DNA of 64,000 nt from Lucifuga dentata (lineage: Eukaryota > Chordata > Actinopteri > Ophidiiformes > Bythitidae): positions 1 to 64,000 of the forward strand of contig VXCM01002219.1 in assembly GCA_014773175.1 (NCBI GenBank), given 5' to 3'. The notes under the pieces are model-generated. The model worked only from the letters and a program-made list of their open reading frames with translations, did no database searches and was not told the origin of the DNA. The position numbers and the translations under genes are program-made. Shown here piece by piece: positions 1 through 43,910 of this stretch. Within the stretch, counting starts at the first letter, position 1. Every line of letters begins with the position of its first letter.

Positions 1-219
1 CTTCATAAGGCTGCATAACTGTTAGCAGGCGAAACATCAATTTTTAAGGTGGGTGTATCACTTGAAGATTTGATTTTGAAAGATTAAGAGGTTTTGCAAA
101 ATATCAGGAAAGCTGAAATACGGTTTAATCCTTAGGGAAATAGTTGTCAGTAACCTGTCATGTATGAAAATTGAATGCATTAGACTCAAACATGCAAAAC
201 AGATGGTATGGTCCTTTAA
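1..219 (-). mobile_element. TTAA-bounded MITE, partial copy cut by window start
   Basis: This is the right-hand part of a miniature inverted-repeat element that recurs through the window. The last ~90 bp match, in reverse complement, the left end of the other copies, and the copy stops at GGTCCTTTAA with TTAA at 216-219. The interior matches the copies at 2683-3244 and 45732-46297. Its left half lies outside the window. No coding capacity is visible. Confidence 0.85.
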
Positions 220-513
220 CTTGATAAATGTCAGATTTGTAGTTAAAAAGGGTGATTTAGACTTAAGTCTTCTATGTGATGTTTGGCTGAGACATATTAG
301 AATCTGGCATTTTGTTCTTCAAGGAGAGATGCGGTTGTGTGTTGTGTGTGTATGTGTGTGTGTGTGTGTGTGTGAGTGTGTGTGTGTGTGTCCCTAGACA
401 GTGACAACTTGTGTTAATAAATGTTTATAATTCCTGCAGGAGGAAAACTAATGTAGACTTTGACTGCAGGAGGCACATGGAGTGAAAAATGGTATGAATG
501 GTTCACCAGATGT

Positions 514-554
<41 letters not shown>

Positions 555-2682
555 GACAGAGACACACTAATGTATCTTAATCCTATAGTAGTTAGTGCTC
601 TCATGTAACCTGAGAAACGTCTAAACATCATTCAGCTTCATAGCAGCTGTTTAGATTTCATGGTTCACACTGCGACGAAGCAGATTTTTCAAAGTTTCTT
701 TATTTTGAAATTGATCTGATGTTTATTTTTTATTATTATATACATATCACTGTGTATTCCAAAGGCAATCTGGCAGGTTTTAAGTTTTATTAAACATTTC
801 CACATCAGTTGAAAGATGTTATTTTAGCTTGTCCAGTGTCTAGTCAGTGGGCGACGTAAACATTTTAAGTATGATAAGATGGTGAATGATGGGATTCAGA
901 CATTCAGACAGCTATTAAGTTTGGGCACATTTATTACGAATGTTTGGGTGCAATCAAAGACTGGACAAAGAATACAAAATGAGAGTCATTCTTATGCAAG
1001 TCTGGGGAGTCGTCCATGTGGTTATTGTTAACACGCAGCTCAGCTGCCCAAAGGAAAGGTCAAAGCTCATGGGTCCCTGTATCTGCCATCTGCATTTAGC
1101 ATACAAGACATTCCTAAGAGCAAGAATCATAATAAAGTTAGGGGTACCTCTTTCTCAGAAAAGAAATAGGAAATGAGTTCTCCCAGCACATACTGTAAGA
1201 GATGTTTCTGATTATACTGCAAAATCCATCAAAGTAGAAAAAAAAAAAAAAAANAAAAAAAAAAAAAAACACCAAACAAATTATTGTTTTCTTTGTGATA
1301 TATGATTATTTGAATTTTGGCACTTATGTAGTTTTAAGTTTAGTTTAAGTATTGTTGTATTGCTACTGATGACAGAAAACAGTACTGCTTTTGCTCATTT
1401 CCGTACTATGGATCGCTTTTTCTTAAAGTACAGTCAAGTACATACAGTAAACATAATGGTGAGTAAAAATGTTGTAATTTTAAAGAAAACTTAAATTCAC
1501 AGTGTTCAGAAATTGAGTCAAGAGTAAATAGAGGATTAATTAACAACCACAAGTGACAAGTGACAACATGAGTACCCACAGTACCCACTGTGACTGTCAG
1601 CAGCACAGACAAATATGGATTGTGTGCCATGTCCCTTCTAACAGCATCAATCTCCACTGATAGAGACAAAGGCACATGGGGAGTAATGTGGAAAAAAGAA
1701 AAATATCAGGAAATATGCTAATACATCGCATGCAGCTGCTTTGTATACATCCATGTTCCATTGAGGAAAGAGACAGAAAACAAGGCAGACAGTAGGAACA
1801 TTTAGAGAAGTGCACAGTGGTCCCCTTCATCGCCTGCTGGATTCTATTTCCGACCAAAATTATTTATGGACTGGAATAAATAGGTCATTTGATTATGCAC
1901 CAGCCGTGCACAAAAAGGAGACAGATATGGTAAAAAATAAATGCAGTTGATGAGCCCCTTTGTAACACCAGGAAGTGGAAACTGCAATGTGACACACTTG
2001 ACATCCATAAATTACAGCCTACAGACACGGGAGAAAGAGAGTGCTGATGTGCTGCTGCTTTATGAGGCCATGTGTGCACATCCTGTCCTTCACTGAGAAA
2101 AATAACAGGCTGAGTGGAGTCTTTCTTGTGACTGTAGCGACTCTACGGCCTTGTCTTTGATTTAAGAATGAAGCCTTGGAAGGCAGCAATCTGCCAATGA
2201 CTTTAAAATGGTTAGAGGTTTTATAGAGTAAATCAAAAGCAGGGCACAAAACTTCTACGATGCTGCTTACGTGTGACTGAAACTTTCATGCATGTTGCAT
2301 TTCTTGTCTTCTTCCAATCAGAGATGTCACAAAAACTGTTCCCATTAGCTGTTTAAGATTAAATCATGAAAGACTTTTATATTCATTAATAATACCGTAT
2401 AAACATTTCTTTCAGAAATCTTCTGTCTTTAAGCCTTCTATTGATATGCAGCTTATGTGAACCCTGTGTTTTATATGCTTTGTTTGTATGCCATTTTTAT
2501 TTTTGTTTTCGTTTTAGAATAATATAAGTATCACATCAAAACTATATCATGCACTTAGCCACAACAGGAGATAGTGAGGGTGCTATACCTAATACCACAA
2601 GCACAAAAAGGGCTGAACAGAATAGAATACTACAATATTGGCCAATATATATACATATTTATTACAGAAATGTTACTGAAGA
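220..2682. other. Region upstream of chrna7, no gene recognised
   Basis: I recognise no conserved coding segment here. The region holds a (TG)n tract at about 335-391, an (AC)n tract at 516-552 and a poly-A run with a single N at 1254. The rest is AT-rich unique-looking sequence. Short open frames are present on both strands, but none shows a recognisable domain or splice-supported continuation. Confidence 0.6.
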
Positions 2683-3244
2683 TTAAAGGACCATACCGGC
2701 CATTTTGCATGTTTGAGACTAATATATTCAATTTTCATAAGCGTAAGGTTACTGACAACATTTCCCAAAGCAAACTACTGGAATGTGAATTAAAAAAAAA
2801 AAAATTCCTACCTTCCAGACCAGAAGGTTGGTTTCAGTTCATTCTGGTAGGCTATTAAAATCAACTTGTTGATACTTGAAACGTTCTTAGGATAGATAAT
2901 ACATCATCGCGAACAAGATGTATATTGTTTTTTTTTTTATAAGTTACATAATTTTAGCATTTAAGCACATTAAAAAGCACAGGGAATATAGTCCCAAAAG
3001 AAGATCTGTGTTTATCAAAAAAAATTTAACAACTGTGATTTTATAATTTTGCGTATTAGCAGGCGAAACATCGATTTTTAAGGTGGGTGTATCGCTTGAA
3101 TATTTGATTTTGAAAGTTTAAGAGATTTTGCAAAATATCAAGAAAGCTGAAATACGGTTTTAAACTCTGGGAAATGACTGTCAGTAACCTTACGTGTATG
3201 AAAATTGAATATATTAGACTCACACATGCAAAAAGGTCCTTTAA
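2683..3244 (+). mobile_element. TTAA-bounded MITE just upstream of chrna7
   Basis: This complete copy begins TTAAAGGACCATACCGGCC and ends GGTCCTTTAA, with TTAA at both tips (2683-2686 and 3241-3244). The two ends are inverted repeats of roughly 90 bp, and there is no open frame for a transposase. The TTAA termini would fit a non-autonomous piggyBac-type element, but that class assignment is inference. The right end lies about 230 bp before the chrna7 start codon, so it sits in or directly against the promoter. Confidence 0.88.
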
Positions 3245-3473
3245 TGCCCCCTCCATGCGGGAAGCAAGGAACTCAAACCCAGATGCGCGTCCACGTGTGA
3301 CAGAGTGTTTCGAAGCAGCGTGAACGCGCCAATCAAAACTCCACACTCATCCTGCCGTGAATGTTTTTGTCTCCCACAGTCAGTGTTTCTCTCCTCCTCT
3401 AACAACAACCAAATTTCAGTCCTCCGAGCCGCAGCTCGTCGTCTGTGCAGCAGACAGACAGAGCGCGGACAGG
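3245..3473 (+). promoter_or_regulatory. chrna7: Putative chrna7 proximal promoter and 5' UTR
   Basis: This stretch is richer in CpG than its surroundings and lies between the MITE and the chrna7 ATG. It contains a CACGTG E-box near 3291-3296 and a CCAAT box at 3329-3333. No TATA box is evident. The exact transcription start cannot be read from sequence. A pyrimidine-rich stretch near 3385-3400 is a plausible start region. Confidence 0.5.
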
Positions 3474-35246
<31,773 letters not shown>

Positions 35247-36690
35247 CTGGCTGAAACAACAGGAGAGAGGGAAGGAAGAAGGCACAAAATGATGAAGAAA
35301 AGGATGAGAGAAAGGTGAAAGGAAAGAAAAGAAATTGGCAACAAGGAAGTGGTTCCAAACCTACCTGGACACCCCACAGGCAAAGAGGTGGTGAGTCTCT
35401 CAGATGGAGACTTGATTCAGTAAATTGACCCAGTCAGCAAACAAAACATACTGGTACATGATTTTTGTAACAACTAATTATAAGGGACCTAATTATGCTA
35501 CATCAACACATCCATACAAATTTGTTAGAGGAAGTGTTGATGTAACACATCCATCCTAATTTGACTTAAAGGACAAATTAAATACAGAAGAGGAAAAGGG
35601 GTATGAGCAGCAGTGTGAACAATGTAGGTCCATGAGGGAGGCTGGAATACAGCGGTTGGGAATCAATGTAGAATCATTAGATGCAGGTATTGAGTGGATT
35701 TTCATTTTTCCATTGAATAAGACACGAATGAATGAAAACAAATGATGCCATTCTTTGCCCTTGTTTAAATACAGTGTAAATATCTTGTTTTATCCACACC
35801 ACTCATTAGCATATTAAAAAAATCAGCTTCGTGTACATACAACACCGTGGCTTCACCTCACTGCCGCATCTCTGGCTTATTTTAATCATCTCAGCTATTG
35901 TCCTGTATGTGCAAATCCATGTGCATATATACAAATACATCAACTGTTCACCTTAAGGAAGTCACAAACTGTTGGTGATAACGTAACATTCCTGTGAAGA
36001 TGTTAGACTAGCAACTATAATGAGATGTTTCACTGTGAATTTCATTGTCATTTTGAACAACATGGCTCTGGACCTGGTGTAGAGCCATTTCCTGTATTCA
36101 TCAGGCTCTTCAGAGTAGGGATGCTTATTGAGGATCACTGTTCATTTTCTTCCTTTTTAAAAAATAAATAAATAAATAAATAAATAAAATAATAATCTGT
36201 AAAGTATGTAAACATACTAGATGAATCCTACACTGGTGGTCTCACACTATAAAGTAGACACAGGTCAGTGGTTTTCATTTCTTTGGGATCCAGATCAAGT
36301 TGTTGTGACGGTTTAAACATTTTTGAATCTATATGACTTCTGTGAAAATAATCATGTATGTTAAAAATATGATCATGAGGACTGAACATTGGTGATCACT
36401 GATGATGAATATTGGTGTGACTTTAAACGGGGCCTTGTAGGAAGAAATCTTCACCACAGCATCAGCCATCATGTATCTGAAGACCATACGATAGATTTGA
36501 AAAAGGCCCTTTGTCAGTTTTGTAGGACGACTGATTGACACGACAAAGTTGTGATTATGTTTAGTTACATCTCCATCTTCAGTCACCTCTTTGTCTTAGC
36601 CATAGCCACTGGTCTCGTTTTCTCTTTGTCATTCATACTGTGAGTTCTTGGCTTTCTATGATAATAAAATCTATTCATTCTCTGTATAAC
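35247..36690 (+). other. chrna7: chrna7 3' UTR, end uncertain
   Basis: Sequence after the stop codon contains candidate poly(A) signals. A run of AATAAA units lies at about 36161-36190 and a further AATAAA at 36663-36668. Which one is used cannot be decided from sequence. Confidence 0.45.
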
Positions 36691-39600
36691 AGGCTCTGTT
36701 AGATCTCTGGGGATGGAAATGAGAGAAAGCAGAGGGAGGTGATTGGTTTCAGTTCAATCTTGGAAGAAAAAGGTGGAGAGAGAAGTATGCCAGGTGAGAA
36801 AATACTTGCACAGAATGCATAGCCGATTATAAACTGATTGATTGTAAATTGATTTACAATCACATAATCTAGGTCTATTGCTTGGAGCAGACAAATGTCA
36901 ATTTATGCTGTCGGGTTATACAGTATATTATAACAGTGGTAGTTTAGAACATTACAGACTGTAAAATATCAACAGTAAGCCTTCAAATCCTCTTGCACCA
37001 CTTTACTAAAACACCACTTTAGATTTATATAGAAATGGAACGGGTTAACTCTTCTTCTGTGTTTATACTGACCCAACTGACCCTCGCTGTTTATGTGATC
37101 TATCCACTCTAAGCTCTAAACATGTCAAAGATTTCAGGAGAGATGAGAGTAATTACTGAAGCCAGGAAACGTTATCACATTTTATTCAGATTCGCCTGCA
37201 TTTGAGAGTTTAAATCAGCGTGTACAAGTTGCATATGGGCACCATTTATGCTGATTTTAATCTGTGCATTACACGGTGGCAGAATTAGAGAGAGTGTGTG
37301 AAATGAGGGGGAGTATGCAGTTGGTAGACCAACGCACAAGGAATACTATATAATCAAGGATAAACAGGGAATCTGAGCTAAAAGGGTGAGATTAATGGGT
37401 GAGGATAGAAATCATAAGGCTGCGAAGAACAGACACTGTCAAGCAATAGTGTGTATGTGTGTGTCCATCCGTGTGTGTGCGGACCAGAGTCTCAGCTTCA
37501 TTTGTTTAGACCTTAACCACAATCTGCTATATTCAACCAGAACTTCACAGTTAAAGCCTTCTGAGGTGACAACATGCAAACAAACAATGTTATTTTTATG
37601 ATGTCCAGCAACAGATGGGGGTTTCGATGATATAAAGGCAAAGTGCAAGACTGGTTAGCTGGGTGCTTCACATAAAGTGAAGCACCCAGTGCATAACTGA
37701 TGCCACATCCACCTCTCTTGCACACTCACACATAAACACAAACATGCTTGCACACACAAACAAACACATTCGCCCGCACTGTGCACCACAGGGGCCGGAA
37801 TGAGACCAGATTGCATGTTTAGAGAGTGTGAAATGGTCAGACTGCTGAGCTCTCTGTGGCACTGATGTAATTCACAGGGTGTCAGAAAGTTATGAACCAA
37901 ATCAGAGCTGCTTTCCTTTTTTTTTTCTTTGAATTTTCTGCAATGTTTAATAATGCAACTATATGATACAGGTATATTATTTTGAAATATACCCTATAAA
38001 CGGGTCATGGATGCTATGTGGAGAAAGGGCAGGAAAGTAATGAAATCCATAAAAAAAAGTTATGGGATGAAGCTCAATCTTATTACCATCCAATATGGCA
38101 GCAACCTCTGGCTGCTCAACTGCTGGCCTAGCATTATTATTAAAAATAAAAGTATGTGTGATGTGTGTATGGCAGGTGGTGTGTGTGTGTGTGTGTGTGT
38201 GTGTTATGGTTTAAGCATGGTTTGCAGGCTTTGGCAGCCAGATCATATTTCCTCAACACACACACTTGCACACAATATAGTCATGACAAACACCACACAT
38301 GAGCTCCAAAAGTTCACTGGATGAATGTTTTCTCATCCCAGTTCTGATCAATCTACCACTCCCACAATCCCACAATCCCCTGGGGTTTGGAGTTGAGAGA
38401 CATCCCTGCAGGATGCTGCTTTCTCAGCAAATGAACGTCTCTCCCATCTTTACCCTGCACGTTGCCCAGCCACCTGTCTGATCCTTCCATCCAAATACTC
38501 TGTCAAATTAATGTCATCACAAAAATTTAGAATTAGATGTTGCTCTCTTCTCTTTTCTTTTTTTTAATCAGTTTTTTCTGTTCGTGTTATTTCTGTGTTA
38601 TTTTTATTTTTCAGTGCTCTCTGCTGAAGTATTCTGTTTCAGTAATTCATTAAGACATTATCCAATGAATCACTTCTATGACACTTTCATTACTGTAATA
38701 AGCTGTGATTCATTTCAGTGGGCGGAAAAGAAATAACCAGAATGCTAATGTGATGCTTTGCCATATGAAAGACCAGCAGTGGGGTTGGCTGGACAGACAG
38801 TCCTGTCATCCATCAGTCTCTTCTCCTCTCACTTTTCCATCAGCTCCTTGCCCCTCTTTGTGAGTTGAAGTCTTGCATAACATGTTCATGCTCCATCTGT
38901 AGGCTGGAACTAAAAGTTGAGTTTAATATAAGAGACTTGTAAATGCCCCTAAAGAGGTATGGCAGCAATTAAATGAGTCAAATGATATTCATATTCATGG
39001 CACACAACAAACTGGCAAAACATTCTCAAATGCATACAGCATCTCTGCCAAGGAATGAGTTGCCAACTAGCAAGGACAAAGGTATAGCCAGCAGACTTCT
39101 TCAGAATTTATTTATATTATAACCTAGATTCAGTTATCATCTCAAATTTAAAGACTATAGAAATTGAGAAAAAGCAAAGCAGATTAGAGCCTTTGCTCTT
39201 TAAGTTAGGAATTGGGACAAAACTAAGCGCATCGCAGCAATTACATTTTACAATCTTCCATCTGATATTGAAGCCATTAGTTCCTCTGTGCTCAGGAGCT
39301 CAGGTCACGCTGTTAAAGGCTGCAGGACAGGAACTCATACTTCACTGACTATTTAAAAAATTATAATTACAAAAAAACAGCAGGGAATGTAATCAGCATG
39401 CAAGTGTACAAAACAACATAAATACAAAAAGTAAGCATACACATGCACTAACACCTACTAGATCTCACACAAACATACAAACATTTTAAGCATGAAACTC
39501 ACTGTCAGCAGCAAATATGAGATAATGCATCACCCATAATCCACAGACATGATGTAATCTGAGCAAATGTGCATTTGGATTATCAGTCTGTAATCAAAAA

Positions 39601-42600
39601 CACGTCTGTAGTGTTGCATGATTTGCTGCACAGTGTTTTCAGGATTTTTAGTATGAGTGGAAGTAAGGAGACAAAACTTCAAGTCCAAAACTTTTAGCTG
39701 ATCCCAAAACAGAGACTTTTTCTGCACATTGCTCAGTTTACTTCTGCTCTATTTTGGTGCATGCTGCCTTTCCCATTTGGGCACATTTCAGCCTAATTCA
39801 TGCATATGCATACTGTGTCATGCAGGAAAGACATGTCAGTTTGTAAAATAACAGGTTTACTGAGCAGTGATCGTTGTGAAAGTGAAAGTCTGTCAAAATC
39901 AACTCACTACATTGAGGTCAGAGTCAGAACCAGTGTGTGCCCTACTGCTGAGAGATGTCAAGTTTATAATGTTCAGATTTAGAAACTTAGCAGCTGCTAT
40001 TTAGAGTTCCTTTGGCTGCCACAACAGTTGGCTTTGTTATAGCTTTGATCATCATGACACATTATATGACAACTGTTCTGACAGGTATGCTCCCACTGAA
40101 TGATAAGATTTTGGATATGCAAATTTACTTTCCTAGACTTGTCTCACAGAGGAAAGGAAGGGATTTTATAAAGCAAGATTAGATGTTATTCAATAAAAAT
40201 GAAAGTATATATTGTAGTGATACTGATTTTAATATAGATATGAAACAAAATATTAGGAGCCTTGGGCCGGATGAAGATTAGGAATATGATCAGTCATGCA
40301 TAAAATCACTCATTAGAATAACTTTGTGAAATCTCCACCTGTGTGGCCTTCATTCGTGGATTTTGACAGACCAGGAAAAGACTTGTGTCTCTTACCCAAA
40401 CCAAGTTTTGTAGCAGCACTGCATGCTGGTGTGAAAAGGCTATAGATTTTTTTGTTTTTTTCTGAGAGACTTGACTCAAAAACCTGATATTATCACCTGG
40501 CAGGTGAAGCTGCTACCAACCTTAGCTATCCAGCAATGCTGTAATCTTCCCAACATCCAAAATCATTTCTCCACCCACAAACTGGTGCAAATTTATCAGG
40601 ACAGCACATTTTTCACGAAGTCTTACATTTTATCTGCTTATTTTCTCAGTGTTGCAGTTGTGTGATTGTTGTGACAGGTAGAGTCTCTGCATGGGAAATT
40701 CTATGAAACCAAGTTTTTCCTAATGATCTCAGGTGCAATTCCTCATAGTACATCCACATCAACACAGGCAGACTCACTTTACTGGGTGAAAGTGAATGTC
40801 TGTGTGCATTTATGAATGGGCATTTCATTCAGATGAAAACAGACTAATATGCATGCACACCCACACAGACACTGTTACTAGGGATGATAATGGTTTCACC
40901 CCCATGCCTGTCCATTTGCTGATGTCTTTACTTGGGTAAAAATTAGTTCCTCTTCTTGTCTGCATGTATAAATATAACACCGTTAAAGGAAAATCAGCCC
41001 CAAATACGTTTATATTGTGAAATCTAATCAGTTTGTAATTTCCACTTGAGTTTATTTCTTGTTATTTGGAAGTTGAGGGTAATTAAGTTTCATTTTTATA
41101 ATGTACAGCTTTAACAAAAATAATATTGTTGCTAAAAGGAGCAGATCAGTTTAAACTGATTTTCACCCAAAACTTATGTCCCCAAGGATCCAAAAGTTAT
41201 TGTGCTTGCTGCTGTGAAAGCTCTCTCTTCACACTACAGGAAGACTTGTGTTGAGGACAGAATATGCTTCTGGTGATACAGAATGAAGAGAAAATGGAGA
41301 GAAAAAGTAGATGAGTGGCTGATTATGCTTCTTCTTTCACAGCCTTAATTTAAAAACCACAAGCAGTTAAATAGTATTTGTGCTGTTGTATATTCAGAAG
41401 ATGGAATTTTAACAGCTTTTTGTGTCAGAGCTTTGAAGACCAAAAGCTTCTACTTAATCCACCTGGCATTCATTATTAATGTCCATAATATTTATTTGTC
41501 AAAAACAACCACTGGTGTCCTGAAATGTCTGATTCATGTGATGTGAGCATTTTAAATGCAATACGATAACACAAATGATCATTTGTTGTTTATTATCACT
41601 TTTATTTACTTTTATTTACCGTATGCACTAGTCTACATGTACATTGTAGCAGCTTCGTTTGAAAAGATGTAATCTGGCAGGAAAATCTTTTAATTGTTGA
41701 ACACTAGATGACTGGCATACTGTGATGAGAGTGAAATACTTACTGATGACTGAATTTGCACTGGTGATTACTCCTTTTAATCTCCTAAAGCACCCCTAGA
41801 AGTCTCATATAAGAGAACCACTGCTCTGAGCTGTTGTTGCTTCTCATTTATACTGTGTATTCATCTACATGGATCTTCAACATTTATCATTTGACTGGTG
41901 TTCACCTATGTTGTTTTCATTTGACAAACTCACCAGTCATACTCTTCTTTTTTTTCTCCCTCTCTCTATTATGCTCCGTTTGAAGTGTATGTATCATGTC
42001 TGAGGAAAATCAAGATTTATTCTAGCCTATGGGTTGAAGAATTACAAGATCATTGACCGTACATTAGCATTAACTTGTCTGGAGCTGTTCTCGGCTTTTA
42101 AGATATGAGTGATCGGGGTAGGGCAGGTTGCTGCTTAATGAGAAACTGTTACAGTACATTGGCAGTTCCTGAACTATTTGATTCATTCTTAGGGTGACAA
42201 GGGCAGGAAAGGTCCAGGAGGAACTGACTTACAAATGACCTTTACTGTCTTCAGGAGACTCACGTTCACTCATCAGTTTGACAGTGTGGCTCTGGCTCTG
42301 ATGTATAGGGTGTATTTGTGTGTCATCGTTCTTTTTTTTTTCTTTTTTTTTGNGCTCTGGCTCTGATGTATAGGGTGTATTTGTGTGTCATCGTTCTTTT
42401 TTTTTTCTTTTTTTTTGTCATCATTCAATATGTCCATATGAATGCCATTCATTGATGATTCTTTGAACTTTCGTGCCTTCAAATTTAGAACCAAAAACAG
42501 ATCCTTTCCTTTTACATTGCAAAATGTATTGGTTTCATTTATATGGGTCTTAACTCTGCTGAGTAATCTGGTTTAAGTACATGCAGTCCCAAGAGAAACT

Positions 42601-42900
42601 ATTTGCAGATTTACATTCAGTCTGTAATAACTCACAGTTGCACACCAATTAAGTTTGTCCCAGTCTGGATAACAATAACAGAATTACTGTTCTAGGCTAT
42701 CATCTATGTGATCAGATTAGTCTTTTACTGGGTCCATCGTGGAAATGTTTTCCTTTAAAATATAGCGTACTGCCACCTCGTGGTGAAAAACAGCATTTCA
42801 TCTGTAGCAGTCATTTTCACATTATCAGTTCATCTTCCTACTTGAGAATAAAAGCATAAATAAGTGTCAAAACATGAATGAAAATAAGAAAATAATCTTA
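36691..42900. other. Intergenic region between chrna7 and the AhpD-like gene
   Basis: I recognise no coding gene. Contents include a 22-bp perfect palindrome (36840-36861), a 13-bp-stem hairpin (37659-37689), a TG tract (38179-38204), a duplicated contig end around an N at 42353, and a CTCF-like motif on the minus strand at 42771-42783. The open frames in the region are short and lack recognisable domains. Confidence 0.6.
42289..42417. repeat. Duplicated contig ends around an N gap
   Basis: The 64 bp at 42289-42352 repeat identically after the N at 42353. Same pattern as at 23022, 29325 and 45973, so an assembly artefact. Confidence 0.87.
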
Positions 42901-43910
42901 TTGAATAAAATATAGTTTATTTCTGATCTTTCAAAAAGTTTAGAGAAGTAGTTTAGCACAAGCTACACAATCTATGTAAATATTTAACACAATAGTGAAT
43001 TATTTACACAGAGACAACAGTCTGGGCCTTACGCAACACAAAATACACTTTCTAAATGGACACATACAGGCATTCCCATTTAACCATTATAAAAAAAATC
43101 AAAGTCCCAAGGCTAGACTCACACTGCAAGGCCTTCAAATCCCCAGCACAGCTTACATTTGCTTTTTGATACCTATCTTCACCTACCTATCTTCTCCATG
43201 GTTCAGTAACATGTTGGCTATAAGCATTTGATTCTGGCTGATCTAATGCATCTCCCAAAAGATGTATAAAGTCAGATATTTAGCTTCTTTCCAACAATAG
43301 TGCTGGATGTTCTCCATTTCAAAGCTGGAAAAACAATTCAGAGAACTCTCAAAGACAAAATTCACAGTTGACCCTGTTTTAACACCAGCAACAGAGGGTA
43401 ATACAGCCATGGCCTTCAAGCTGGCTTGCGTTTTTAATTTTTCTATTTATTTAAAAATCTAGAGGAAATTAGCTCTCAGACACATTGTCTATAAAGGGCA
43501 TTCCTGGTTTAATGTAGCATGTATTTTACCCATAGATGATGCAGTAGAGCTGCATAACAAGCTCTACTCTACATTTCAAATATGTGGATGGCTGAAACAG
43601 TCATGTTTAGGACTGATTGTGCTTAGGTCTTTATGACTTCAGAGTGCTCTGAAATATCCTTAACTTCCCACAAACTTAAATGGTTTTTGAACAAAATGCT
43701 TAATCAGTAAGTCTTACAAGTTTGGTACTTCAATTTAGGACTTACACATGCATTTTTTTTTTTTTTTAAAGAAATTTCTGCTAATTTGGCCAGGTAAGGC
43801 TGGTTTTAGCTTTAAGGTGCTTTGGAATTACAGCCCTTTCACATTAGGGGGAAGGGAAAAAACAAAAAGGCAGAAAAGGCACTAATCTTATCTGTACCGC
43901 TTCAACATTT
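42901..43910 (-). other. Possible 3' UTR of the AhpD-like gene
   Basis: This is about 1 kb downstream of the stop codon on the minus strand. An AATAAA on the minus strand overlaps the stop codon itself, and another (TTTATT on plus, about 42914-42919) lies about 1 kb further on. Either could set the transcript end. No other feature is recognised. Confidence 0.35.
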
